A DNA stretch of 28,010 nucleotides from Hydnum rufescens UP504. Its lineage: Eukaryota; Basidiomycota; Agaricomycetes; Cantharellales; Hydnaceae. Numbering within the stretch: the stretch's first letter is position 1; each line of letters begins with the position of its first letter. The position numbers and the translations under genes are program-made. Of the stretch, positions 11,401 through 22,632 are shown piece after piece. The stretch lies in assembly GCA_014904985.1 (NCBI GenBank), contig MU128992.1, positions 201,387-229,396 of the forward strand. Reading direction: 5' to 3'. Under the pieces are notes generated by a model. That model saw nothing but the letters and a program-made list of their open reading frames with translations, searched no databases and was not told the origin of the DNA.

Positions 11401-12308
11401 GGAAGGGTGTGAAAGCGACCGTCGCCCTCGCCGACGGAACCCAGCACTGGGTCTTCGTTGGCAATGAGAGCTTCATCCTGAGCGACAATCACGGCCGCGT
11501 TGCCGCCGACATGCTCTCTCCCCAAGTCCGTATGTGGCGCGAGTCTGGGTACTCTGTAGTTCTCGTTGCAATTTCCAGCATTGAAACAGATGGATCAGTT
11601 GGCGATTGCATCGTCCAGACCTTCTTAGCCATTTCGGACAGCATCCGACCAGAAGCTGGTTCGACTGTTGCGAGTCTCCAAGCGTCCGGGAAGGAAGTCT
11701 TCATGCTAACCGGCGACAACGAAATCACCGCCCGTGCCGTAGCCTCCAAACTTGGCATCGATTCCGAGCATGTTGTAGCTGGCGTCTTGCCCCAGGGGAA
11801 GGCGGACTTCATTTCAAAACTCCGCGACCGAAGGCTGATGAAACGCAATTGGTACGCACTGCACGCGACGGAACGTCGGTCGGTCGTTGCTTTCTGCGGG
11901 GATGGGTTGAACGATACGGCGGCCCTCGCTGCCGCTGATGTTGGGTATGTTGTTTACCTCCGTTCTCCCGACAATTTTTTCAAATCATGTGTCTATTCCC
12001 TATGTAGTGTGGCACTGGCTCATGGATCTCAGGTGACCATCTCAGCCGCGTCGTTCGTTCTCCTCTCAAAGAACTCGATTCCTTCCTCGCTTATCACGCT
12101 TCTGAGGGTGTCGCGCAAGGTATATGCGCGACAAAAGATGAATTTCGGGTGGGCGCTGGTGTATAATGTAGCCCTCATCCCCGTCGCTGCTGGTGCATTC
12201 TATGCGCGCAATCACGCCCGAATTCCACCGGTCTGGTCCGCACTTGCTATGGCCCTCAGTTCGGTTAGTGTGGTACTGAGCAGTCTGGCGCTCCAAATTG
12301 GATTGTAG
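8451..12308 (+). CDS. Copper-transporting P1B-type ATPase (CCC2/ATP7-like), one frameshift
   Basis: A Cu(I) pump of the secretory pathway in this family, loading copper enzymes. Exons: 8451-8466, 8522-8957, 9027-9263, 9315-9563, 9623-10036, 10115-10391, 10451-11944, 12008-12308. They close in frame at 1139 residues only if four extra bases in CGATCGATCGAT (10722-10733) are discounted. Read as given, the frame ends at 10798 (about 658 residues), before the phosphorylation domain. N-terminal HMA modules: HCSSC, GMTCSSC, then GMTSSAC (first Cys lost) and GMLGDSS (both lost). The core shows the actuator TGE (as TGEF), the CPC metal motif, DKTGTLT, SHP, TGDN, GDGLND, a YN in TM7 and MALSSVSVVLSS near the C-terminus, with several membrane segments. 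The short first exon (METLV) was chosen because splicing at 8467/8521 joins it to VPSIHCSSC. The last intron (63 nt) is in frame without stops, so its retention would add 21 residues. Confidence 0.9.
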
Positions 12309-12324
12309 ATGATCTCATCGATCT

Positions 12325-12330
12325 AATAAA
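12325..12330 (+). promoter_or_regulatory. AATAAA, candidate poly(A) signal of the copper ATPase
   Basis: A canonical AATAAA lies 17 bases past the TAG stop. Fungal poly(A) signals are loose, so this is positional inference. Confidence 0.45.
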
Positions 12331-12440
12331 TGGTGGGTGGATGGGACGACTTGTTTCTTCTCACTGTAAACCTGAAATGTAGTCGATACGCTGTACGATA
12401 GTCGCCCACCCCTGCCCCCACCCCGTGAATTGGTCTGTGC

Positions 12441-12695
12441 TTATAAGCTCAATGCCCCCATTCTTTTCCTTACACTTCTCAAGACGTTCTCAGCCTCAGA
12501 ACTGTTGATAACTTGGAAGTCTTCCCCGCTGTCCTGAATAATGGACGGTCCACGGGTGAAACTCACTAGCTCGTGTGCACATCTCCAAGCGTGCATGCGC
12601 ACATCACTTTCAATGAAACAGTATAAGGAGTACAAGACAGGAAGCAAACAAATGTAATGAAAGAAACGAATCAGAACAGGGTTAATGGCATCCAT
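12441..12695 (-). CDS. Short unrecognised ORF or last exon of the gene to its right
   Basis: An 84-residue frame starts MDAINPVLIRFFHYICLLPV and ends RSVRKRMGALSL. The first 25-30 residues are hydrophobic and could be a membrane or signal segment. The rest contains FTRGPSIIQDSGEDFQVINS, which looks like natural protein sequence. It begins 12 bases downstream of the stop of the neighbouring minus-strand exon (12708), so it could be a separate small gene or a further exon joined by an intron I could not place. No family was recognised. It converges on the copper ATPase, 132 bases away. Confidence 0.35.
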   Translation of the reverse strand: MDAINPVLIRFFHYICLLPVLYSLYCFIESDVRMHAWRCAHELVSFTRGPSIIQDSGEDFQVINSSEAENVLRSVRKRMGALSL

Positions 12696-12707
12696 GTCCC
12701 TTCAGCC

Positions 12708-13882
12708 CTACACAAAGCCTAATCTAATAGAGTAGATGTGTTCGGAAGACATGTATGTTAATGCGATCGAGATGTGCGTCCCGCTGGTAAGGAGTTGGCT
12801 CCAATTGAGTTCACGGATCCCATTTGGACCTAGTTGAGAGAAAATAGGAGCTGCAGACAGATTAAATCTAATCATGGAAGGGTCCGCATCAGTAAAATCA
12901 ATTGCGCTTCTGAGGCTCCGAAGTCTTGGAAGTCCAGCTTCCGGCGCTTCGAAGAATTGAGTTTGCTGACGCAGAACAGGAGTGCTATCCTATGGAGGAA
13001 TTAATTGATCACAGGGCCATCTATCCACCAAATAGCTAACTTACCAATGGAACCAAGAACGCAAACTGATATGTATTAACAAAAAGGTACGGTGGAGATC
13101 TGCACGCAAAAGAATTCCATTTGCATTGCAGGACTATCAGCTACTGCCTATACATTTTTCAGGTCAATAGTTCCAGACGGTCAGCATGGAGCAAAGGAAT
13201 CAATGCATCATTCTCCATCACTTCCATTCTGACTCAGATAAGAACATGAGGCATTCCGATTGCAATTACACAAAAAGGAAGTCATATACCTTATCTTTGT
13301 GAGCAAAAGCAAGGGGGAAAGATGTGAGCTGCTTGAAAGCCCGTGTAATTGACATTCACAATTCAGTCAAAACCATCCATAGTTTGTCCCGGGAGAGTAC
13401 TGTACCGGAGAGGCGACACCAATGCAACCACCACGCTTTCGAAATTGGCGTCGAAAACCCGAAACCTCTTCCATGGCAAAATAAATTGTGTTGATCCCCA
13501 GTTTGGAAACTTACTCTATGGGTGACAGGCCCTGAAGGAGAATCAGGGGTTCCATTCGAACTGCTCGCTCGGCTCGGCACCCTGGTTCGGCGCCTGAAAT
13601 ACGCGAGTCCAATATCTGGATTTCGCAGGAAGGTTGGAGTTGCTTTAGGGTAGGCCTGATTAGCTGTATATCCTTAAATGGAATTCCCCACAGTGTGAAT
13701 TATCGCACATACACAATTTGAGTGTCCCTTCCTAACACAGGTATCTGTAGGCTATCGACCAACAGGGGAAGTTGACGGGAATTGAGGGCACAAGGTACCA
13801 AACCTCCCGCGGTCCAGTAGGGAAAGCGCGAAACCAAAGAAGAAATATGGCGAACACGGTAAGTTAAGGATTCGTCAGCCAT
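12708..13882 (-). CDS. Unrecognised multi-exon gene, partly resolved; trace of an HNH motif
   Basis: Proposed pieces read right to left: 13882-13713 (MADESLTYRVRHISSLVSRF), 13655-13515, 13465 to about 13380 (ends near GQTMDGF), a middle part around 13350-13290 (RAFKQLTSFPLAFAHKDK), a piece ending at 13045 (NTYQFAFLVPL), and 12989-12708 (DSTPVLRQQTQFF to IYSIRLGFV). Introns 13712-13656, 13514-13466 and 13044-12990 have good GT-AG ends and keep frame; the middle is unresolved. In another frame near 13110-13140 the sequence encodes ANGILLRADLH, a very typical HNH-nuclease motif, and continues after a one-base shift as LFxNTYQFAF. This could be a decayed HNH-family gene, or the motif may be intronic chance. 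No confident function. Confidence 0.4.
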
Positions 13883-14228
13883 ACAGCCTCATTGATCAGA
13901 AAAGCTAGCCTCGTACCCAGCGGCGCTAGGTTTCACTAGTGGAAGCAAGTTATGTAATGTGTTGCACCCAAAGAGGCTGAGAACGAGTCTACAGAAAAGC
14001 TAGGCATGAGTAGGATCTATCCAAGATCGGCCGCGATATGAGCACACCTGCTGATATGACCCCCGGCTCTACTGGATGCCATATATGAATACTGGTTCCT
14101 ATAGAGTCCTTACATCAGTAAATGAACGATTCAAGAGGGGTTCCTCAAGTCAATGGTGGGCAATTGCGTTGAGACGGCGCGGATTCAGAGTCGAGTTGGA
14201 GTTCCATTTACTCGTGCCGCGTTGATCA
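13883..14228. promoter_or_regulatory. 346-bp divergent intergenic (shared promoter) region
   Basis: This separates the minus-strand start at 13882 from the plus-strand HNH gene start at 14229. No clear TATA box or known operator was seen. The bidirectional promoter role is inferred from position. Confidence 0.35.
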
Positions 14229-15483
14229 ATGGGAAGCCTGGTCTACGACATCTTCGATCCAAATTGCTATAACAATGTCTTCGTGTTTGTCTACTCTAAT
14301 GAGCCAATACTGGTCGCAGGTCTTTATAGTTTGTTTTACCCTATGCTCACCTACTGATGCTTCGCTTCATCTCGCTTAGGGTGCTGCGTCCCCTTATCTC
14401 CAGGGAGAAGATCCTTCAAAGTGAAATCATTTTACAACTGGTTGGACTATATTTGCATGACCGGTGACGACGAGAGATGGTCTTTAAGTCCTTGTGACAT
14501 TAAGCCGGGCTCTCTTCCTTTCGCTGTTGATGTCATTCCTCCTATCCGCGAACGCCTCGATAGGGACTCTACAGATCACCTTTTGCCCGGCGCCTACCTC
14601 ATTCTCAAAGATGGTTAGAACCACTTACCTTAATTTAGGCTCCTCCTAAATGACATTGAGAATTTTCAGGGACCAAATTCTCTCCTGGGCTCGCTGCTCG
14701 CAGCTTAGGCTCCAAAGGATTGAATTTATTCCCGGTTAGTGTATTTCTCCTTGGCCAGCCTCGGCTTATACATATGTTTTCCAGAGAGTGCTCGAGATCA
14801 ATACAGCTCCCCCGTCCATCCCTGCTAGTGCCTTTTGCAATATAACTGGGGCGTCCCTCAGCGATGAAAATAAAAGCGTTGTACAGATCATTCAGAATAG
14901 AGATGCAGAAACCCGATGGGTAATTGTGAGTGACTATTGCACCAAAATTATCCTGATTTGTTTAGGTTTGCCTTTCTGACTACGTCCTTTAGCTTCTCGA
15001 ACCATATGAAACTCTCCCTGAAAACCTTGATACGCCTCAAAATTTCTTGACAATGGCCTCTTTCCTCCAACCGCACTTCGATAACTATGCATTTGGCATT
15101 GACGTTGATGTGCGTAATAAATCGCACCCATATGGAAAGTATTCATTCAATAGATCCCACAGGATAACTACAGAATCATACAGTTCGCCAGGCCCTCGTC
15201 GGACTTCGACATCTCTAATGCTGGCATGTTAAAACTTCCGGAGGGCCAAAGGATGCCGTACGATGAATGCCTCAGGCTTCATTTTCACTTTTGCCTGCGG
15301 ATGTATGTTTCCTCCCCACCCCCTGGAGTCCAGGCATATACTATGAGAGATGTGGAGGATCTGGAAGAAGAAATAGGGATGCATGAAAGAGACGAAAGCC
15401 TCCCAGAGCCAACCGATCCTATCTGGAATTCGCCTCTCGGACAAGAAGTCCTTCGAGCAGCTATGACTCAGCGGTGTGCGTGA
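14229..15483 (+). CDS. HNH-nuclease-family protein, catalytic motif altered
   Basis: Six exons: 14229-14319, 14380-14613, 14670-14734, 14785-14919, 14993-15109, 15163-15483. They total 963 bases (320 residues) with all junctions in frame. The start ATG opens MGSLVYDIFDPNCYNNVFVF. The middle matches the layout of fungal HNH proteins: LLPGAYLILKDG, then a CxITG element (CNITGASL), a segment equivalent to AHIxP, then TPQNFL and FDNYAFGIDVD. The canonical first His is Gln here (VVQIIQN), and the LHxLFD His is Gln, with a His two residues later (LQPHFDNY). Family members are of largely unknown cellular role in basidiomycetes. I infer the fold but not activity. The frame is intact and CpG-normal, arguing that it is a maintained gene. 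The C-terminal 60 residues are acidic and proline-rich. Confidence 0.75.
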
Positions 15484-15614
15484 CTCCCATTTTTGTGCCA
15501 ACGTACACGTTCCAGTCTAACCATCACATTCAAGTATCCCGTTAGCGTCAGTCTGTCGGGTACTTTTACGGGCTCTGTGGGCCAATGTCTCGGAGGGGCA
15601 GACTACTCATCCAT

Positions 15615-16258
15615 GGGCATTATACTGTAAAAAAAGAAATATGGGAACGAATGAAGAAATGAAGAAATGAACAGATTTTTGAACAAACGGATTTTTGAAT
15701 GAATGGATTTTTGAATGAACGGACTCTTGAACAAATGGATTTTTGAATGCACCTGAGGTAGCCCTATTTCAGTACCTAATTAGATAGTCTTTTCTTGGTA
15801 AAATAGTCTAATAGGCCTATGTGCACATGGCCCCACATTTACTTAGCACCTGGCATGGCCATAGTCAAAAGGGCAGGATAGGGTGGGATTCCCCATTTGG
15901 GAAATCTTGTGTTCACTCACTTTCTCCTCCCCACTAAGCTACATTGGCGTGCTTTTCCTTGGTTTCTTTTGGATTATTTATTCCTATTATGCTGTATGGG
16001 CATTATACTGTAAAAAAATAACATATCTGAAGAAATGAAGAAATGAATGAACAGACTTTGAACAAATGAACAGATTTTTGAATGAACAGATTTTGAATGA
16101 ATGGATTTTTGAATGCACCTTAGGCAGCCCTATTTTGGTACCTAATTAGATAGTCTTTTCTTGGTAAAATAGTCTAATAGGCCTATGTGCACATGGCCCC
16201 ACATGTACTTAGCACCTGGCATGGCCATAGTCAAAAGGGCAGGATAGGGTGGGATTTC
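15615..16258. repeat. Two direct copies of a ~270-bp AT-rich block, offset 383 bp
   Basis: GGGCATTATACTGTAAAAAA begins at 15615 and 15998. Both copies continue through micro-repeats of ATTTTTGAATGAAC and TGAAGAAA, then a nearly identical stretch (ACCTAATTAGATAGTC ... GGGCAGGATAGGGTGGGAT). About 100 unrelated bases separate them. They could be LTRs of a tiny element or a tandem duplication. CpG is nearly absent. Confidence 0.75.
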
Positions 16259-16284
16259 CAAAATGGGAAATCCCACCCTATCCT
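16241..16284. repeat. Perfect 19-bp hairpin
   Basis: AGGATAGGGTGGGATTTCC (16241-16259) is followed, after a short AAAATG spacer, by its exact complement ending at 16284. It sits at the right end of the second duplicated block; the first copy has only a partial mirror. It is probably an element terminus. Confidence 0.7.
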
Positions 16285-16977
16285 GTCCTATTGTATGACC
16301 TGATCAGCCACAAAGTATTATTGCTCAGTTTTGATACCCAAATACCTAGTTTTGGCAGAAATGCCAGTTTTTGCAGCAGGATACCAACTTTTATTGCATC
16401 CAAAATCCATCTTTCAGCAGATTCCATGGAAATCTGATCAACATGCTAGTTCTTAGAGGAATGGCTGTTGTTATTATTTAGGAGATCTCTGAGATTGACA
16501 TTTTGAACTAGGCTTGATTCCAGGACCCAGCAACCTGTTGGAGGGCAGCTGGATACAGTATAATGACCCAATGACTTCATTGGTTTGATCACCCATTCAT
16601 TTATTATTTCTACCTACTCTTTTTGGTACCCAGCATTGCCAATTACTTATATATTAGTACATGAGCATTCCATGCACCCTCAGTTCTTTTATCAGAGACT
16701 GAGGTTAGCTCTTTTTCTATTCTCTCTTCAATAGTATAGTACCTTACCAGAACCCACTGTAGTCCTGTCATTCTAGGTACTTTGTCCAATATCAGTTCTT
16801 TCATCAGAGACTGAGTCCCATTGTTCTAGTATATATATGAGTACTCCACCAACACAACCAAAATATACTGTAGAAGTTTCTGCCCTTAGGCTTGCTGAGG
16901 GTTTGGGCTTATGTAAAGTCTCATGGGGGTGTAAAATGCTGCAGTTGGCCCAGGAGTACCTCAATAGGTTTGTAGCA
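16285..16977. other. CpG-poor intergenic stretch with a short direct repeat
   Basis: No gene was seen. CAGTTCTTTTATCAGAGACTG near 16681 recurs with one change near 16793, about 112 bases apart. The sequence resembles the LTR-like DNA to its right and may belong to the same mobile-element debris. Confidence 0.4.
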
Positions 16978-17468
16978 TGTTACTCTAGATTGAGGTGATG
17001 TCATGAGCTGTGTTCATGACCTTGACCACATAAGCAAGTGCACTGCAGTTAACTCATGATCACATGACAACTCCTCATCACCCCTTAATTGTGCATCATA
17101 TCACCCATTGCCCATTATCATTTATTGCACCACACCATTTATCAAACCATCCTTTAAATAATTTCCCTTTAACCTTTTAGTATATAAGTAGCTATATTTT
17201 GTACTCTCACTCCTTAGAAGATCAAGAATATATTGTCTTCAGTTGATCTCACTCTTGTGAAAACTCTCTTCATTTCACAACTCTGCCTCAAAGTCAAAGT
17301 CCCCTTGTATTGAGTCTCTTGGAATTCAGTTCACTCCTTCCTATTCCTTTGCCTTTGTGCTTACATAATCTTCATTTGTGAGCTCTCAGTCAGCTGACTT
17401 AAGGACTTTTCATTCATACTTGACCCAATTACTTAATTGCCTCCTTGTACTATGAACAACCCTTAACA
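16978..17468 (+). mobile_element. Probable solo LTR
   Basis: The segment begins TGTTAC and ends TTAACA, giving the short inverted TG...CA termini of a long terminal repeat. Inside are a TATA-like AGTATATAAGTAGC near 17180 and a pyrimidine-rich downstream segment, as in LTR U3-R-U5 layouts. I found no matching 5-bp target duplication and no flanking gag-pol. It could instead be a promoter region of the transposon gene starting shortly downstream. Confidence 0.35.
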
Positions 17469-18934
17469 GGTGATTGATGTGGGTGTGCCAGAGCTTTGAA
17501 TGAGAGTGGGGCTCTCAGTCTCTCAGGTGGCTAGGTTCAGGCACAGCAGATTCCACAATTAATATCAGGCTTGGCATGTGATGATGTAATCAAGATCTGG
17601 GAGCACCTTTTGGCCCAGCCCTTATCTGCCTCCATCCACTGCAGCTCTCCTCCCTCATGGAAGATCACAACACATCTGAAGGTCTCTCTTATGTGTTGTC
17701 CTCTGATTTGATTGTGGATTCCTTTTGAAATGAATATGCTCATTTGGAGGGATCTGTGAGAGAGGTATTGACTGATTCCTCTTGTGATCCTTTCCTCATT
17801 GAAAGGGTTGGAAATGCCCTTTATTATTACATGACATCATTTGGAAGAGTGAGCTTCTCTGTTTGCTTACCTTGTGTTTCAATCACTCATCCCTGTCCCT
17901 CTCTGACCAAACAGTTTTCCCACCTCTTTGGTGGGGAAGAGGTGGACACTATATGAACAAATATAGGACTTCTTGGAGCAGAAATAAATCATGAATATTC
18001 TACTGCAGTTGAGTCCTCACACCATGGAAGGCCACACCTGGTTACAGCCATTGAAACTGGATGAGCAGGTTGTCCTAGGTTGATAACTGATCAGGAGTGG
18101 CTGACTTGGGCTATTGAGATAAGGGACACATCCAAAATTGCCTGCTACCTAGGCATTTTGCAACCAATAGTGAGAGATGCTCTCCTGGAGTATGGACTAT
18201 CTGAACCAGAGACAATCCATTCATCAGGACATACTATGATCCAAATCCACTTCAACCATCACTATCTCATCATTCTGCTATCACATACACCCAAGTGCAA
18301 TCATATCACCAACCAGCCTCAGATTGGTCAGATGAGGAGCTGGACAATGCAATAACTAGACTTTGAATACACTATCCTTCTGCTGGAGTGGCAATGCTCC
18401 AGGGGTCATTGGAGGTTCTTGGCCAGAGGGTGCAAAGGTCTAGAATTAGTGAGTCCCTTATCTGTGTTGAGCCAGATCACACCTAATGCACCCTCAAAAT
18501 AGTACCTCTTAGGTGGTTTGAGTTTGCATCTGCAAACCACCTAAGAGGTGTTCTGAGTATAGGCATGTCTAAGACACACCTGAGGGGTATTTTTGGGGAA
18601 TTTTTTTTCTAAGTTCACTATATAGACATGTCTAAAATAGCCCACCGCAGGCACCACCTGGGAGGGTTTGTTCACTGGCTGGAGAGTGTTACAGGTCTAA
18701 TTTAGGCATGTCTAATAAGATATTTTCTGGAGCCTTAGAGGTGTCTATCATCCTTACTGTGTGTCTACTGGTGTCTAAATCAACATTTTGAGCCCAAGAC
18801 CTCTGGTGGCAGTCCTAATAGGTGTCTAATGTTGTCTAGATCCAATAATAATCCAATAATAATGGTGCTATTGTGGATGCATGTCTACTAGTGTCTAAAT
18901 TAGAACAAAGGCATCTGCTCAGGGGGAGATCATT

Positions 18935-19160
18935 AGACATGTCTAGAGATGTCTCAGCATGTCTAGACACATCTAGTCATGTCTAGTCATGTCTAGTCAT
19001 GTCTGGGCATGTCTAGACATGTCTAGTCATGTCTAGAGATGTCTAGTCATGTCTAGAGATGTCTAGACATGTCTAGTCATGTCTAGTCATGTCTAGACAT
19101 GTCTAGTCATGTCTAGACATGTCTAGTCATGTCTAGACATGTCTAGACATGTCTAGACAA
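18935..19160. repeat. Array of self-complementary decamer AGACATGTCT (left)
   Basis: More than 20 consecutive 10-base units of GTCTAG[A/T]CAT with few exceptions (AGAGATGTCT, GGGCATGTCT). AGACATGTCT equals its own reverse complement. The array sits just outside the inner terminal-repeat copy. Confidence 0.9.
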
Positions 19161-19164
19161 GGAA

Positions 19165-19177
19165 AGGTGCATTAGGT
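19165..19177 (-). repeat. Inner inverted copy of the element terminus (left)
   Basis: AGGTGCATTAGGT matches the reverse complement of the outer end ACCTAATGCACCC at 12 of 13 bases. It bounds a ~698-bp end module (18480-19177) with its own inverted termini. Confidence 0.75.
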
Positions 19178-22100
19178 AATATCCCATAATAACTTTGGAT
19201 ATCCAGTTACATAATAAAGTGTTTCTTATTTAAAAAAAAGTCTAAATGTGGAAATTGGATGAAGTACATCCAAATAATATTTAGCCATCCAGCCCAATAG
19301 AGGCCCAGGACCAGGGGGAAGTGCCTGGGATGGGTGGAGGGACCCCTAAGGACCCTGGCTGAGTGAAGAAACCAGGCCCAGTGCAAGTGGCTAGTGCCTG
19401 GAGAGATGGGGAGCAGTAAAATGAATACTGGAGAATTGCGGAGCTTGCCGGATCTGAACTCCTGGGCGGTTCATTCTGAAATTTGGCACATGATTGGGGA
19501 CTATGAGGGTGAAGAACATATTAAAATTTCAGCCAATTCCGATCAGTAGGTATTGAGATATAAGGAAAACAAGTTTGGCCACTGAAAATTAATTTCCTCC
19601 CCTTACAGAATACCTGGGAACTTGAAAATTTCACAGAGTATGATAATATAATGTACTAATTATGTGCCAACAATTATCCCAATACACCCACTTTAAGGTA
19701 GGGAACTGGACAATGGATACCAGAGGCAGTGAAAATTGCCAAAAAATACCCAATGAGCAGACTATTCTGAAACTTGGCATGTGATTAGACACTGCTCAGG
19801 TGAAGAACATATTCAATTTTCAGCCAAATCCATGCAGTAGGTACAGAGATATGAGGCAAATAGGTTTCAACCTTGAAAATTGATTTACTCCCCCTACAGA
19901 CAAGATATGGACTTGAAATTTTACATGGAGTATGACCATGTAATCAAATAAATATGTGCCAAGAATCAGCTTATTTTGTTTACTTCTAGGCATTGAACTC
20001 CCTTTTCAGGCAAAAAGGGAACAAAAGCCTACCATAAATGTAGAACACTCCACATTAGGACCAAACTAAGTGGAATAGGCTTAGAATATTATAACACTGA
20101 CTATATCCAAAAATGAAATACATTGGATGTGTGGAAGTGGTTGAAATTCAGGGGGAGGGGGAGGAAGATCAAAAGTCAATTATATAAGATGTAGAGCAGA
20201 GGTTGCTCTAATATAATGCCAATAGTTTAATACATATATGGGGAGTATACATACCAAATATCAGCCTGATTGGACTCCATCTAGGCACTATTCCACAGCA
20301 CTCCCCCCTAAATAATAATTTCCTCCCCAGAGCCTTCCATCCATGCAATGGCCCTGAAAATTCACCCTTAGGTCATCCAAATACATTCATAACATTCCCC
20401 AAAATTTCAGATTCATGACTCCAGTGTGAGAGTTTCCATAATATTTTCAAGTTTCACTGACATACCCCCTCCAATTGGGGCACTTCCAGAGCTCCAATCA
20501 CTCCCATTTTTTGTAGGCCACACCCAGCCACCATTTGAGGCTCAGGCCCAAAATTTCAGCCCATTCTAAGCACTTTTGACATTGGTCACATGATCAAGAT
20601 CCCCCCCTCCCCCTGCTTCACTCAGTGATCCAATCTGTATGAAAGCTGTTGCCATCTGTAGTAGTAGTATGTAACAGTGTATGATTCAAATTTCAGAACA
20701 TTCCATGCAATATTGATTGAGTTATTCAAGAAATATTCTAGATCTATTCAATTTGGGGGTTAGAGGTATGGTATGTAGTGAAATTTCACTACATACTGTA
20801 CCTCTAACCCCCAAATTGAATAGATCTAGAATATTTCTTGAATAACTCAATCAATATTGCATGGAATGTTCTGAAATTTGAATCATACACTGTTACATAC
20901 TACTACTACAGATGGCAACAGCTTTCATACAGATTGGATCACTGAGTGAAGCAGGGGGAGGGGGGATCTTGATCATGTGACCAATGTCAAAAGTGCTTAG
21001 AATGGGCTGAAATTTTGGGCCTGAGCCTCAAATGGTGGCTGGGTGTGGCCTACAAAAAATGGGAGTGATTGGAGCTCTGGAAGTGCCCCAATTGGAGGGG
21101 GTATGTCAGTGAAACTTGAAAATATTATGGAAACTCTCACACTGGAGTCATGAATCTGAAATTTTGGGGAATGTTATGAATGTATTTGGATGACCTAAGG
21201 GTGAATTTTCAGGGCCATTGCATGGATGGAAGGCTCTGGGGAGGAAATTATTATTTAGGGGGGAGTGCTGTGGAATAGTGCCTAGATGGAGTCCAATCAG
21301 GCTGATATTTGGTATGTATACTCCCCATATATGTATTAAACTATTGGCATTATATTAGAGCAACCTCTGCTCTACATCTTATATAATTGACTTTTGATCT
21401 TCCTCCCCCTCCCCCTGAATTTCAACCACTTCCACACATCCAATGTATTTCATTTTTGGATATAGTCAGTGTTATAATATTCTAAGCCTATTCCACTTAG
21501 TTTGGTCCTAATGTGGAGTGTTCTACATTTATGGTAGGCTTTTGTTCCCTTTTTGCCTGAAAAGGGAGTTCAATGCCTAGAAGTAAACAAAATAAGCTGA
21601 TTCTTGGCACATATTTATTTGATTACATGGTCATACTCCATGTAAAATTTCAAGTCCATATCTTGTCTGTAGGGGGAGTAAATCAATTTTCAAGGTTGAA
21701 ACCTATTTGCCTCATATCTCTGTACCTACTGCATGGATTTGGCTGAAAATTGAATATGTTCTTCACCTGAGCAGTGTCTAATCACATGCCAAGTTTCAGA
21801 ATAGTCTGCTCATTGGGTATTTTTTGGCAATTTTCACTGCCTCTGGTATCCATTGTCCAGTTCCCTACCTTAAAGTGGGTGTATTGGGATAATTTTGGCA
21901 CATAATTAGTACATTATATTATCATACTCTGTGCAAATTTTCAAGTTCCCAGGTATTCTGTAAGGGGAGGAAATTAATTTTCAGTGTCCAAACTTGTTTT
22001 CCTCATATCTCAATACCTACTGATCGGAATTGGCTGAAATTTTAATATGTTCTTCACCCTAATAGTCCCCAATCATGTGCCAAATTTCAGAACGAACCGC

Positions 22101-22386
22101 CCAGCGGTTCAGATCCGGCAAGTTCCGCAATTTCCGGTATTCATTTTACTGCCCCCATCTCTCCAGGCACTAGCCACTTGCTCTGGGCCTGGTTTCTTCA
22201 CTCAGCCAGGGTCCTTAGGGGTCCCTCCACCCATCCCAGGCACTTCCCCCTGGTCCTGGGCCTCTATTGGGCTGGATGGCTAAATATTATTTGGATGTAC
22301 TTCATCCAATTTCCACATTTAGACTTTTTTTTAAATAAGAAACACTTTATTATGTAACTGGATATCCAAAGTTATTATGGGATATT

Positions 22387-22399
22387 ACCTAATGCACCC
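22387..22399 (+). repeat. Inner inverted copy of the element terminus (right)
   Basis: ACCTAATGCACCC at 22387 mirrors the left inner copy and bounds the right ~698-bp module that ends at 23085. Confidence 0.75.
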
Positions 22400-22405
22400 T
22401 TTCCT

Positions 22406-22632
22406 TGTCTAGACATGTCTAGACATGTCTAGACATGACTAGACATGTCTAGACATGACTAGACATGTCTAGACATGACTAGACATGACTAGACATGTCT
22501 AGACATCTCTAGACATGACTAGACATCTCTAGACATGACTAGACATGTCTAGACATGCCCAGACATGACTAGACATGACTAGACATGACTAGATGTGTCT
22601 AGACATGCTGAGACATCTCTAGACATGTCTAA
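22406..22632. repeat. Array of self-complementary decamer AGACATGTCT (right)
   Basis: Mirror copy of the left array, with the same order of variants. Because each unit is itself palindromic, the array is palindromic at two scales. Confidence 0.9.

Larger units (their letters stand above)
18480..20783 (+). repeat. Left arm of the palindrome
   Basis: This 2.3-kb arm matches the reverse complement of 20784-23085. Within it a ~290-bp unit is duplicated: TTCTGAAATTTGGCACATGA near 19477 recurs diverged near 19766, and each copy is followed by GTGAAGAACATATT and a CCCC(T)TACAGA tract. No coding frame is convincing. Confidence 0.9.

Noticed and set aside
18935..19160. Possible CRISPR-like or p53-site array
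   Set aside because: There are no spacers between units, the host is eukaryotic, and fungi have no p53. It is a plain tandem palindromic decamer inside a transposon.
22047..22283. Small plus-strand ORF in the right palindrome arm
   Set aside because: Non-coding foldback DNA; the mirrored arm has no matching gene and no domain is visible.
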